Shown here piece by piece: positions 26,107 through 34,627 of a DNA stretch of 64,000 bases. The number at the start of each line of letters is the position of its first letter. The stretch's first letter is position 1. Made by a program: the position numbers and the translations under genes. Source of the DNA: Paraburkholderia monticola (GTDB lineage Bacteria; Pseudomonadota; Gammaproteobacteria; Burkholderiales; Burkholderiaceae); NCBI RefSeq assembly GCF_001580545.1, contig NZ_LRBG01000039.1, positions 558,001-622,000 of the forward strand. Reading direction: 5' to 3'. A model generated the notes under the pieces. It ran no database searches. It was not told where the DNA came from and was given only the letters and a program-made list of their open reading frames with translations.

Positions 26107-26769
26107 ATGACGACCGTCGCGCGGGCGAAACCCGCTCCGTTCACTTTCGATGCGCGTCATACGGCGCTCATCGTCATCGACATGCAACGCGACTTCATCG
26201 AGCCCGGTGGTTTTGGCGAAGCGCTGGGCAATGATGTTTCGCTGCTTTCAGGCATCGTGCCGACGGTCGCGCGGCTGATCGCACATGCGCGCTCGGCGGG
26301 CTGGCTGCTCGTGCATACGCGCGAGTCGCACGCTCCTGATCTTGGCGACTGCCCGCCAGCCAAACGGCTGCGTGGCAGGCCCAATGCGCGCATTGGCGAC
26401 CACGGACCGATGGGCCGGATCCTGATTCGCGGTGAGCCCGGCAACGCCATCATCGATACGCTGAAGCCACTCGATGGCGAACTCGTCATCGACAAGCCCG
26501 GCAAAGGCGCGTTCTACGCGACCCGGCTCGGCGAGGAGCTGTCGATGCGAGGCATCACGCACCTCGTGTTCGCGGGCGTGACGACTGAGGTCTGCGTTCA
26601 GACCTCCATGCGCGAAGCCAACGATCGGGGCTACGAGTGCCTGCTGATCGAGGATGCGACGGCGAGTTACATTCCCGCGTTTCGCGACGCCACGATTGCG
26701 ATGATTCATTCGCAGGGCGGCATCGTCGGCTGGACCGCCCCGCTCGACGCACTGCTGGAGGCAGCCTGA
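26107..26769 (+). CDS. Second isochorismatase-fold hydrolase, triuret hydrolase (TrtA) candidate
   Basis: This 220-residue cysteine hydrolase is related to BiuH (triad Asp25, Lys130, Cys163; VIDKPGKGAFYAT, TTEVCVQTSMREANDRGYEC). It lacks the BiuH N-terminal PYPWPYDG and MGYDLSL features. Triuret hydrolase belongs to this family and is known to occur with biuret hydrolase, giving carboxybiuret, which decarboxylates to biuret. A paralogue beside biuH, atzF and an AtzH-like gene fits that role. Other possible roles are ureidoacrylate-type or N-carbamoyl amide hydrolysis. It has an AGGAG site, and its stop overlaps the next ATG. Confidence 0.8.
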   Translation: MTTVARAKPAPFTFDARHTALIVIDMQRDFIEPGGFGEALGNDVSLLSGIVPTVARLIAHARSAGWLLVHTRESHAPDLGDCPPAKRLRGRPNARIGDHGPMGRILIRGEPGNAIIDTLKPLDGELVIDKPGKGAFYATRLGEELSMRGITHLVFAGVTTEVCVQTSMREANDRGYECLLIEDATASYIPAFRDATIAMIHSQGGIVGWTAPLDALLEAA

Positions 26770-27173
26770 TGGCGCTGGAACTGAACCGTCCCGAGATCGT
26801 TGCACAGGTGGAAGCGGCTTTCGAGGCATATGAATGCGCGCTAGTCGACAACGACGTCGACACGATGAATGCACTCTTCTGGGATGCGCCCGACACCGTA
26901 CGCTACGGCATTGCCGAGATCCAGCATGGTGGCGAGGCGATCCGCCGCTGGCGTGAGACGTGCGTCCCGGTGCCGCGCTCGCGGCGGTTGCATCGCACCG
27001 TGGTAACGACGTTCGGCACCGACTACGCTACGGTGAGCACCGAGTTCACGAGCGACGCAACACCGTTGACGGGCCGCCAGATGCAGACCTGGGCGCGCCT
27101 GCGCGAACCCGTTGATGCATTTGGCGGCTGGGCGATCGTCGCTGCCCATGTAAGCCTCATCGAGCCCGTCTAA
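26769..27173 (+). CDS. AtzH-like protein (DUF3225, SnoaL-like fold)
   Basis: This 134-residue protein resembles AtzH of the cyanurate pathway: EAYECALVDNDVDTMNALFW, VRYGIAEIQHGGEAIRRWRE and a C-terminal GWAIVAAHVSLIE. AtzH was reported to clear 1,3-dicarboxyurea formed when carboxybiuret is hydrolysed, returning nitrogen to the allophanate route. Its start overlaps the stop of the second hydrolase (TGATG), which couples the two. Neither AtzE nor AtzG is present in the window, so here it may serve the triuret/carboxybiuret branch alone. Confidence 0.75.
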   Translation: MALELNRPEIVAQVEAAFEAYECALVDNDVDTMNALFWDAPDTVRYGIAEIQHGGEAIRRWRETCVPVPRSRRLHRTVVTTFGTDYATVSTEFTSDATPLTGRQMQTWARLREPVDAFGGWAIVAAHVSLIEPV

Positions 27174-27259
27174 GGGCGGATAATAAGGAACCGGCCTTCG
27201 TCGCCCGACATGGCGACGATGCGCAGCAAAGCTCTTAATGCTTTTTCTACAGCCGACTC

Positions 27260-27997
27260 ATGGACGACTTGCCCGAAGTGGCTGCCGAAGCCTCAGCAGC
27301 ATCTGGCGCGAAGGTGGCCTATAGCGCGAACCCGCTTGCAGAACAGGTGTATCTGCTGATCAAGCAGGACATCTTCAGCTTCCGACTGTTTCCTGGCGAC
27401 CGCTTTTCCGAAAACGACATTGCCCAGCACTACGGCGTTTCTCGCACCCCCGTGCGCGACGCCTTGTTTCGCCTGCTGCGCGAAGGGTATCTCGAAGTGG
27501 GATTCCGACGCGGCTGGAAAGTCTGCGAGATCGACTTCAATCGGCTCGACCAGCTCTATGATCTGCGCATCGTACTCGAGCTGGCGGCGATCGAGCGGCT
27601 CTCCGGCGCTCCCCACGACGTCATGGACGCGCTGCGGGCCATATGGTGCGTCGACGAGGGCGCGCGCGAAAGCGATCCGGCCACGATGTTCCTGCTGGAC
27701 GAAGGATTTCATCGCGGTCTCGTGACCGCGGCGGCCAACAACGAAATGCTGCGCGTGCATAACGAGGTGACCGAGCGCATCCGCATCGTGCGGCGACTGG
27801 ATTTTCTCAAGGCGCATCGCACGAGCGCGACTTACGACGAGCATTCAAAGATGCTCAACCTCATCGATCGTGGCAAGTTTGGCGAAGCTGCCATCCTGTT
27901 GCGCGCCCATATCACGCAAAGCAAGCTGGAGGTGCGCAAGATCACGCTGTCGATGCTCGCAACAGCGCGCAATGAAAAGCTGCCGTTCGTGAGCTAG
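27260..27997 (+). CDS. GntR family regulator with FCD domain
   Basis: This 245-residue regulator has an N-terminal winged helix (NPLAEQVYLLIKQDIFSFRLFPG, recognition helix in HYGVSRTPVRDALFRLLREG). A C-terminal FCD ligand domain follows (LDQLYDLRIVLELAAIERL, DEGFHRGLVTAAANNEM, DEHSKMLNLIDRG) with the usual metal-binding Asp/His positions. It ends the ureide operon and is the natural candidate to bind the palindrome at 18575-18604. The ligand could be biuret, triuret or allophanate (inference). Confidence 0.88.
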   Translation: MDDLPEVAAEASAASGAKVAYSANPLAEQVYLLIKQDIFSFRLFPGDRFSENDIAQHYGVSRTPVRDALFRLLREGYLEVGFRRGWKVCEIDFNRLDQLYDLRIVLELAAIERLSGAPHDVMDALRAIWCVDEGARESDPATMFLLDEGFHRGLVTAAANNEMLRVHNEVTERIRIVRRLDFLKAHRTSATYDEHSKMLNLIDRGKFGEAAILLRAHITQSKLEVRKITLSMLATARNEKLPFVS

Positions 27998-28372
27998 AGC
28001 TGTGCTGGCGGATTGACGCAGTCGCTTACCGTGACCGGCCGCGCGTCAGGATTTTCGAAGCGGGGATTGCCGGCTCGCAGTGAGAGGGTCCGTAGCTGAG
28101 TTGGATCTTTGCGGCTCCAACCGCCATCTTTCGCACGAAGAGTGCATTTACCCCATGTAAGTGACACTGAGTTCGAACGGCGCGACGCCACTGAGACCCG
28201 AAGCGGTGGTTCGAAATGTTTGCCAACCGCCACGGCCTGTGTGGACATCGAACGCCGTATTCGGTTCGCCGTTGTCTTCAGTCGGCCAGCTTCGATTCAG
28301 CCACACCAGTTTGACCGATAGGTCCGTCGACAAGTTGTAGCTTGCTGCGAGCGTACCTTCGCTCGATTGCAT
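27994..28372 (-). pseudogene. Unidentified coding remnant in two frames
   Basis: Directly behind the AlaX-type gene, the minus strand carries a protein-like stretch from an ATG at 28372 (MQSSEGTLAASYNLSTDLSV ... FELSVTYMG, TAA at 28148). Another frame then carries CTLRAKDGGWSRKDPTQLRT ... VTVSDCVNPPAQL to a TAG at 27994. Both have reasonable codon use and together look like the tail of one frameshifted gene. I do not recognise the family. It has no good ribosome site. Confidence 0.3.
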
Positions 28373-28376
28373 AGCG

Positions 28377-29144
28377 TTATACGTGGTACCGGTCAGTCTG
28401 GATGTGCGCGTGAGGGAATTCACACGAAATGCGCTCTTTCCCGATTCCGAGGCTCTTTCGTCGAACGGTGATCTCGCCGATGAGACCCGTACGCTCGATA
28501 TGCGTGCCGCCGCATGGAATGACGTGGTCATCGCAGTGCCAGACCCTTGCGTCGGGTACATCAGGATGCGCCGAGAGATGGATCGCGAGGTCACGTCGCA
28601 CCAGTTCGTTCGCCGTCTCCTGAATCTTGCCAAGGTCCTCTGCGGTGAAACGTTGGTCGACCCCAAAGTCGAATCGCGTTCCACCGATCTTGATGTGGCA
28701 TCCCAACGTGTCCGCGACCGCGTCCGGCCGGTGGAGACCGACCGCGAGATACAGCAAGTGCGACGCCGAATGGCTGACAGACAAAGCTGCTCGCCGCGTG
28801 ACATCGATCGAGACCTTCACATGCGTTTCCGGCACCAGACACGCGAGTAGGTGCTGGTCATCCGCATGAATCTGATGCAACACGACGCCGTCCACCTGGA
28901 TATCCGGGAACCCGGGAACGCCAGCCGCATGCCCGTACATTTTCTTCGCGTGAATGAATCGCAACACTGTTCCATCGTGGAATGCGATCGTACCGTGGTC
29001 CGAATCCTGGCCGCCGCCTTCCGGATAAGCGACCGTATCAGCCAACTCCACCCAAGCTCCATCGACTTTAACTACGTGTGTCTCGCACGCAGCGAGGTAA
29101 GCGTCGTTGTAGAAAAGTTTTGTCGTGCGACGGTTGAGTCTCAT
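28377..29144 (-). CDS. Alanyl-tRNA editing protein (AlaX-like)
   Basis: This 255-residue free-standing editing domain is related to the editing half of alanyl-tRNA synthetase. It removes wrongly attached serine or glycine from tRNA-Ala. Visible are the N-terminal YPEGGGQDSDHGT segment, the zinc-site motif SHSASHLLYLAV (HxxxH) and the second pair CGGTHIERTGLIGE (Cys and His). Length fits the AlaX-M group. No clear partner gene is seen. It is cytosolic. Confidence 0.85.
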   Translation of the reverse strand: MRLNRRTTKLFYNDAYLAACETHVVKVDGAWVELADTVAYPEGGGQDSDHGTIAFHDGTVLRFIHAKKMYGHAAGVPGFPDIQVDGVVLHQIHADDQHLLACLVPETHVKVSIDVTRRAALSVSHSASHLLYLAVGLHRPDAVADTLGCHIKIGGTRFDFGVDQRFTAEDLGKIQETANELVRRDLAIHLSAHPDVPDARVWHCDDHVIPCGGTHIERTGLIGEITVRRKSLGIGKERISCEFPHAHIQTDRYHV

Positions 29145-29467
29145 GCTCGAATCCTCGAATTCCTTCTAGCCCTATCGAGTATCCAAACAGGTACCTGCAT
29201 CTGCAATAGACAGTTCCCGATATGAGGCGCAGGCCAGTTGCGTAGTGAGGTCGCGCGCCAGGCACGCCGAACACAGCCCGCCCCCCCCCCCGCAAGCAAC
29301 ACGTGAGCATGCCCACCGCATGGAGTTCTTTAAGGATGGTGAAATCCGGACTAGCCGCCGTTGCCAGGTGCGTTCCCTGCATCCAATATCAGCTGGCACC
29401 GCAGCCGCCGCGGGGATGAATACCGGCAGAGCCGCGGATAACAGAGTAAATACATCAGGACACCCAC
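29145..29467. other. Intergenic region with an 11-C homopolymer
   Basis: These 323 nt lie between the AlaX-like gene and a small rightward ORF. No convincing gene is seen. It holds the C11 tract at 29281-29291. Confidence 0.4.
29281..29291 (+). repeat. C11 homopolymer tract
   Basis: Eleven consecutive C lie after a G. Such tracts are prone to slippage and to sequencing error. Here it falls between genes, so any phase-variable effect would have to act on a promoter. Confidence 0.8.
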
Positions 29468-29725
29468 ATGTATTTGACTATCCAGCAACGTGCCGCATTG
29501 CGCGCGGCGGCCAAACTAGGGATCGTGGCGATCGATGCAATGGTGTTGTCGCTGCGCACCCACAATCCCGAAGCCTTTCACGACGACGAGTCGCTGCGCG
29601 AGCGGGTGTTTCTCATCGAGCCTCCCATCGATATTCTGCATCGCCGCTTCATCCGCCGTGCGCCCGCGCTATCTCCCCGCCAACCCGACTGTTACCGATG
29701 GGCGAGCCTGGACCGCCGCGAGTGA
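29468..29725 (+). CDS. Small hypothetical protein (85 residues)
   Basis: This frame (MYLTIQQRAALRAAAKLGIVAIDAMVLSLRTH..., with RERVFLIEPPIDILHRRFIRRA) has a weak AGGA site about 10 nt upstream and good codon use. It is hydrophilic with an amphipathic N-terminal helix and no signal. I do not recognise it. Confidence 0.45.
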   Translation: MYLTIQQRAALRAAAKLGIVAIDAMVLSLRTHNPEAFHDDESLRERVFLIEPPIDILHRRFIRRAPALSPRQPDCYRWASLDRRE

Positions 29726-30088
29726 TGAGTCAGAAATCCGCATCCCGGAGCGTTCGCTGAAAACATTCTTCTTCGGCAGGAAGGAAACGACAAGCAACCG
29801 TAAGCCGTGTCACAGCGCACAGAACACTTCTTCTGACCAATCGAGAAACAGCGCCGGCGTCCTTACCGCAGCGCACCACACACAGCAACCTCACACCCCA
29901 CGCCCCCACTCGTTTTCCCGCATAGCGCCGAAAATGACGTCGAAATCGCGTCCCGGACCCGATCCACTTCCTATCATGTAATTCAAACGCGGCGAACAAA
30001 CCGCTCGACAACATGATGCGGCACGGTCATGCTGGATTCCAGCCGCTCGTGGACCTGACGCCCCTCTACTCGTTATGAGGCCATCGAC
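29726..30088. other. Intergenic region, no convincing gene
   Basis: These 363 nt are of lower GC than the surroundings (notably 29740-29900). No supported frame is present. It should hold the promoter of the BKACE gene, which has a GAGG ribosome site near 30076. Confidence 0.4.
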
Positions 30089-30919
30089 ATGAACAAGCCA
30101 TGCATCATTACCGTCGCCATCACCGGTTCCGTGCCGCGCAAAAAGGACAACCCGGCCGTGCCCATCACGATCGCCGAACAGGTCGAAAGCACGCAGGGCG
30201 CGTTCGAGGCGGGTGCCACGTTGGTCCATCTGCACGTGCGCGACGAGAATGAGAATTCGAGTTCCGATCGCTCGAGCTTCGCGGAGCTGCAGGAAGGCAT
30301 CCGCAAGCACTGCCCGGGCATCATCATCCAGTTCTCGACGGGCGGCCGCGGGCGGTCGTTCGAGCAACGCGGCGCGATGCTCGACCTCGCGCCGGATATG
30401 GCGTCGCTCGCGACGGGATCGGTCAACTTTCCGACCACCGTTTATGAAAACCCGCCCGACTTCGTCCGTTCGCTCGCATCGATGATGCTCCAGCACAACG
30501 TGAAACCAGAGATCGAGATTTTCGATCTGGCGATGCTGTACAGCACGGTCGATCTCGTGCAGCAAGGGCTACTGAAACCGCCAGTGCACGTGCAGTTCGT
30601 GCTCGGCGTGAAGAACGCGCTGCCCGCACGGCGCGAAATTCTCGAGTTCGAAGTCAAGCAGCTCTCGGCGTTACTGCCGGACGCGACGTGGACCGCAGCC
30701 GGCATCGGCCGGCATCAGCTGGAGGTGAACCACTGGACGCTGGAAATGGGCGGTCATGCCCGCACCGGCCTTGAAGACAACGTGCGCTGGGACAAGGACA
30801 CGCTCGCGAAAAGCAATGCGCAACTGGTGGAACGCGTCGCGTCGCTGTGCGGCGAATATCAGCGCCCGGTCGCGACGGCCGCGCAGGCGCGCGAGCTGCT
30901 GGGCCTGCCTCAAGCTTGA
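30089..30919 (+). CDS. BKACE family enzyme (3-keto-5-aminohexanoate cleavage protein)
   Basis: This is a 276-residue zinc-dependent TIM-barrel enzyme that condenses a beta-keto acid with acetyl-CoA to give a CoA thioester and acetoacetate. The signature parts are CIITVAITGSVPRK, HLHVRD (zinc ligands His47 and His49), FSTGGRG and the late GGHARTGLEDN with the third ligand Glu. The family is diverse and the keto-acid substrate cannot be told. No associated CoA-transferase or dehydrogenase gene is adjacent. Confidence 0.88.
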   Translation: MNKPCIITVAITGSVPRKKDNPAVPITIAEQVESTQGAFEAGATLVHLHVRDENENSSSDRSSFAELQEGIRKHCPGIIIQFSTGGRGRSFEQRGAMLDLAPDMASLATGSVNFPTTVYENPPDFVRSLASMMLQHNVKPEIEIFDLAMLYSTVDLVQQGLLKPPVHVQFVLGVKNALPARREILEFEVKQLSALLPDATWTAAGIGRHQLEVNHWTLEMGGHARTGLEDNVRWDKDTLAKSNAQLVERVASLCGEYQRPVATAAQARELLGLPQA

Positions 30920-31284
30920 AGCCAGAGCACGCGGCACGACGCAACGCGTGCGCCCCGGCGTCGCCCGGGAGCACGCGTTCGTCTCGTGGCGCATCGGGCC
31001 CCTTGCGCTGCGGCACGCGCACGCCTGTGTGACATCTGTTTGTGCCCCAAAGCCGCATGGTGGTAGTACCAGACCAGGGTGAAGCAGGCGGAGAAAACCT
31101 GCATCATGGCGGCATCAATCGACCCAATACTGATTCTCCCTGATAGCGTTTTGCTCCGCTCCAGCCGTCGGCGGCCCGCAGCGACTTCTGCGGCGTCGCA
31201 AGATCATGCGCCTGTTTACGCCCCCCACCGAGTGTGCAAGTATCCTTGCCAAGGTGTGTCCCGCACATCATGGCGAGGTTCCAC
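30920..31284. other. Intergenic region, no convincing gene
   Basis: These 365 nt contain only antisense and short frames without ribosome sites. A GAGG site near 31273 belongs to the next gene. No terminator hairpin with a T-run is seen. Confidence 0.4.
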
Positions 31285-32592
31285 ATGGCATGGAAACTTT
31301 GGAAAACCGAGAAGCAGCAGGACGACACGCGCATCTGGCCGAGCGGTACGCACGAGTCGTTGAAACAGCTTCTGGATATGTACCTGAGCACCGACGCGGC
31401 GCCGTTTGCGAACTGGGCCGCGACTGGGATTACCTTCGCGCCGGAGGTCGAACCGCTTGCCCGAAACGGGGTCCGAGGGTATCAGCTCGCCCTCTGGTTC
31501 TGGCTTTTTGCTGAGAAGCACGGCTCGATCGCCGCAAAAATGGTGCGCGAATCATTTTGTCTGCTGGCCGACGCCACGCAAGCCTCGTCCGGCGACAGGA
31601 TCGACGCGCTCCTCGACCTCGAAAACCGCCTTGCGCATTCTGTCGAGACCCTTGCCGCGCAATCGCGCAGCTTCCGGCTGGAGGGTTTGCCCGTGGAGCT
31701 ACCGACGGAGTTTTTCCTGGCGACCGGCTTGCTCCGGATTGCACCGGACTCGCCTTATGCCGGCAACGAGGGCGTCAGCCTGCAAGGCAATGACTTCAAG
31801 CTCGCCGACTGTTTTCGCCATGCCACGGAAGAGGGGCTGTCGATATTCCGGCCGATGATAGACGCGGTCGACTTCGACGCCAAATCGCTGCCTCACTGGA
31901 GATGGAGCGCTCATCCCGGCGCTGCCGAGCGACATCTGCAACGACGTCACAACAATCCGCTATTCCCTCTGCATCGTCAGATGGTGACGGCCCACGAGGT
32001 CTTCGAAGCGCGTCTTGCCGATGCGCAGTCGCTTCAGGACATCAGGAGCGAGCTCAATGAGACGAGCCGCTCGTTCTCCGAGACGACCGAACTGCCGTTG
32101 AACTGGCAGTCCTTCCTCGAACGGTACCTGGACCACGTCGACAGACTGGACGAACGCCGCCTCGTGGCCGGCGGACAAGGCACGTCCCTCGGAGAGGCAA
32201 TCGGAAAATTACGCGCCGATATCCTCGCCACCTGGCGAGCTTCGATTCAACGGAGCCCGCATAGTCTCGCCATGCTGGAGCAGGAAGAAGCGAAACGGGC
32301 CGAGCGGCGCACGCTCCTCTATGAATGCCACTGGACCGCCCAGCTGTTGGGACACGGGTCCGTGATTCCGCCGGAAGAGGTCGTTCCTGCCCTGCTGAGC
32401 GAATCCGCCCCCGAACTGGAAAAGGCAGTGGCTGGCCTGCAAAGCGAACCGCGACTGCATGAAACGCTGGCCCAGTGTCGCACAACGGCGCATCGGCTCG
32501 TCAACGAGGTTCGCGCCGCCGGCCACCCTCTTCCCGAACTCGGCGACAAGCTTCGCATTCTGGATGGTGCGTCCGGGAAATTGCCGGACTGA
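31285..32592 (+). CDS. Hypothetical protein, Trp/Glu-rich, helical
   Basis: I do not recognise this 435-residue protein (MAWKLWKTEKQQDDTRIWPSG...). It has no signal peptide and no long membrane span. It looks largely alpha-helical, with stretches such as LGEAIGKLRADILATWRASIQ and EQEEAKRAERRTLLYECHW that may form coiled coils. The ATG at 31285 follows GAGG by 8 nt; earlier in-frame starts (31234, 31270) have none. A 109-residue protein gene follows 41 nt later on the same strand. No function is assigned. Confidence 0.6.
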   Translation: MAWKLWKTEKQQDDTRIWPSGTHESLKQLLDMYLSTDAAPFANWAATGITFAPEVEPLARNGVRGYQLALWFWLFAEKHGSIAAKMVRESFCLLADATQASSGDRIDALLDLENRLAHSVETLAAQSRSFRLEGLPVELPTEFFLATGLLRIAPDSPYAGNEGVSLQGNDFKLADCFRHATEEGLSIFRPMIDAVDFDAKSLPHWRWSAHPGAAERHLQRRHNNPLFPLHRQMVTAHEVFEARLADAQSLQDIRSELNETSRSFSETTELPLNWQSFLERYLDHVDRLDERRLVAGGQGTSLGEAIGKLRADILATWRASIQRSPHSLAMLEQEEAKRAERRTLLYECHWTAQLLGHGSVIPPEEVVPALLSESAPELEKAVAGLQSEPRLHETLAQCRTTAHRLVNEVRAAGHPLPELGDKLRILDGASGKLPD

Positions 32593-32633
32593 TCTTCTTC
32601 GCGATGTCCCACGCACGACCATAAAGGCCAATC

Positions 32634-32963
32634 ATGAATCCGACCTCTCGCGTCCCGCTCGATACAGCCACAGAGGCGGCGTCGACGCTTTCAGAATATC
32701 TGGAGCTTTCGCTGGACAAAGGAAAGAGCCTGATTCTGGTTCGCTCTCAAGGCGAAAATAGCGATGTCTACCTTGGTGAGCCTGGCGAGCCGGATGCCGA
32801 CCTGATCAGCTACGCGGCCATTCAGAACGCCGTGGTCCACGCGATTCTGGATGCCACCCAGTCCGGACTGAACGAACTGGTCATCGATGGACAGACCTAC
32901 CGCTTCGTTCGGACCTTCGCACAAGTTGCCGAGCGTGGGGCGATCGTCTTTACACCGGCGTAG
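32634..32963 (+). CDS. Small hypothetical protein (109 residues)
   Basis: An unrecognised protein: MNPTSRVPLDTATEAASTL, then ELSLDKGKSLILVRSQGENSDVYLG and GQTYRFVRTFAQVAERGAIVFTPA. It reads as a compact alpha/beta fold with no signal. It lies 41 nt behind the 31285 gene and probably forms an operon with it. It is convergent with the 33041 gene. Confidence 0.55.
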   Translation: MNPTSRVPLDTATEAASTLSEYLELSLDKGKSLILVRSQGENSDVYLGEPGEPDADLISYAAIQNAVVHAILDATQSGLNELVIDGQTYRFVRTFAQVAERGAIVFTPA

Positions 32964-33040
32964 ACGTTCCTTCGATTGTGGGCTGCTTGTTGCTGCTCAC
33001 GCCTGATGGTCGGCAGTCGCCGGGTCCTCGATCCCGCGTC

Positions 33041-33922
33041 TCACGGCGCTGGCCGCGTCTTGTACGTGTTCTCGATGGCCGTCAGTTGATCGAAGGTGCG
33101 ATCCAGGTCCTGTTTGAAGGTGTCGAGCACCTTGTGTTCGCGGCTCAGTAATTTCCGGAGTTCAAACAGCAAATCACCTCCGCCGATAATCTTGTGCGGC
33201 TGCGGGGTTTTGGTGAAAGCCATGAAACCGTAGGCGATTCGGATGCCGAACGTCGCACCTGGAACGAACGCGGCGCCAAGATCGAGTCCATGCACGAGCA
33301 GATACTCTGCGACGTGCTTCAGCATTTCCTCGGTGAGGATGTCTCGAAGCTCTTCGACGACGGCCCCGCTCAGCTTGTCGCAAAGCTGGTCATAGGTGCT
33401 GAGCAAATGCGATTCACGAAAGGTGTCGAGCGTTGCCAGTCTGATGCCGATCAGCGCTGATGCCGCGTCGAGCGCGGAGATCGATTTTTCCGTTGCCTCG
33501 CCGATCGCCCGCTCCACTTCGAGATGCGCGGTAGCCATGCGTTCGCGCATCCTGCGCAGATTGTTCAGCTCATGCTGGGCGACTTCGAGGGCGGACGCAT
33601 CGGCGGGCGGCGGGGGTCCCAGATCGAACGCTTCCGAGAGATCCCGCACGGCGCCCGAACCGAGCATCTGGTTCCGTTTCATGACGACCGTGTTGAGGGA
33701 CGATGTGAACTGGTCGCGTACGTCACGGAAAGCCCGTATCTCCCGCTCCGCCGCGTCGGCCTGTTCGTTCAGGATCTCGTTGGGGTCCTCGTCACGGGTG
33801 CGCAATTCTTCCAGAAACTGGAAAACCGGACCTTCAGCCATTGGCGCTCGCTGCTCATATTTCTTGTCCTGCGCCAGATATCGCTGGATGGCCTCATGGA
33901 AGCGGATTTCAATCGAACTCAT
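33041..33922 (-). CDS. Hypothetical coiled-coil protein with one hydrophobic segment
   Basis: I do not recognise this 293-residue protein. It is strongly helical: QADAAEREIRAFRDVRDQF, then ALEVAQHELNNLRRMRERMA. A moderately hydrophobic segment follows around residues 215-237 (GLDLGAAFVPGATFGIRIAYG), and the tail is again coiled-coil-like (REHKVLDTFKQDLDRTFDQL). A GAGGGG site lies 6 nt before the ATG. It starts 30 nt after the nitroreductase stop on the same strand, so the two are probably cotranscribed. A scaffold or membrane-active role is possible but unproven. Confidence 0.6.
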   Translation of the reverse strand: MSSIEIRFHEAIQRYLAQDKKYEQRAPMAEGPVFQFLEELRTRDEDPNEILNEQADAAEREIRAFRDVRDQFTSSLNTVVMKRNQMLGSGAVRDLSEAFDLGPPPPADASALEVAQHELNNLRRMRERMATAHLEVERAIGEATEKSISALDAASALIGIRLATLDTFRESHLLSTYDQLCDKLSGAVVEELRDILTEEMLKHVAEYLLVHGLDLGAAFVPGATFGIRIAYGFMAFTKTPQPHKIIGGGDLLFELRKLLSREHKVLDTFKQDLDRTFDQLTAIENTYKTRPAP

Positions 33923-33952
33923 CGTGACCCCTCGGGCGCTTCGCCTGGAAAC

Positions 33953-34627
33953 TCAGGCCGGATAACCCACTGGAATCAGATAAACGACGGTCTGACCGTG
34001 AGGCAACGCGAGCTTGCGCGCCGCCGGAGCGCCGTCGACCGCGCCCACGGTCACGGCGACTAGCCCGAGCGTGACGGCCTGCAGCAGCATGTTCTGGGTG
34101 GCGTGGCCGACCTCCAGATCGGCATACAGATTGGCTCGCGCGCCATATCGCTCGGTCAGCCGACTCGGCTCGGCCGCCACCACGAGCAGGGCCGGCGCCT
34201 CTTCGACCGACCTCTGGTTGACTGCAAGGGCCCTCAGTTCGGGGCGCAGGTCGTGCGTGGCCCGCGTCTGGGCCCGATGGCCCTGCGGCAAGTAATGCAT
34301 GACCTCCGCCGCGGTCACCACGTAAAGCTCGAGCGGGTACAAAGCGCCGGCCGACGGAGCCGCGCGCCTGCCGTTGTCCGGATTGGTGATCCCTTGCCCG
34401 GCCCACAGCAACTGGCCGATGGCCTCGACAGGCAGCGGCTTGGGCGCGAAGTTGCGCACGGACCTGCGCTTTTCGATGGCTTCCTCCAGCGAGACCGTGC
34501 CGGTGATGCTGGGTTTAGGCAGCGCGATCTCGTTGGTGTATTGCGCTTCGCTGCCCTGCGCCAGCCTGGTGGCCCCCTCGGCAAGCGCGCCTGCGGCCAG
34601 CGCGACCAATAGCTCACGACGTTTCAT
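33953..34627 (-). CDS. Nitroreductase family protein (SagB-type), exported
   Basis: This flavin-dependent oxidoreductase has 224 residues. The core segments are SLEEAIEKRRSVRNFAPKPLPVEAIGQLLWAGQGI, RAAPSAGALYPLELYV and GHATQNMLLQAVTLGLVAV, matching the SagB/thiazole-oxidase-like branch of the nitroreductases. The N-terminus MKRRELLVALAAGALAEGA looks like a signal peptide with Arg-Arg, so export is likely. The ATG at 34627 is taken; upstream residues are not family-like. It probably shares a transcript with the coiled-coil protein gene. Confidence 0.82.
   Translation of the reverse strand: MKRRELLVALAAGALAEGATRLAQGSEAQYTNEIALPKPSITGTVSLEEAIEKRRSVRNFAPKPLPVEAIGQLLWAGQGITNPDNGRRAAPSAGALYPLELYVVTAAEVMHYLPQGHRAQTRATHDLRPELRALAVNQRSVEEAPALLVVAAEPSRLTERYGARANLYADLEVGHATQNMLLQAVTLGLVAVTVGAVDGAPAARKLALPHGQTVVYLIPVGYPA

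Noticed and set aside
27199..27218. CGTCGCC/GGCGACG hairpin before the GntR gene, considered as terminator or operator
   Set aside because: The T-run is more than 20 nt away and the sequence does not resemble the palindrome at 18575, so no function could be supported.
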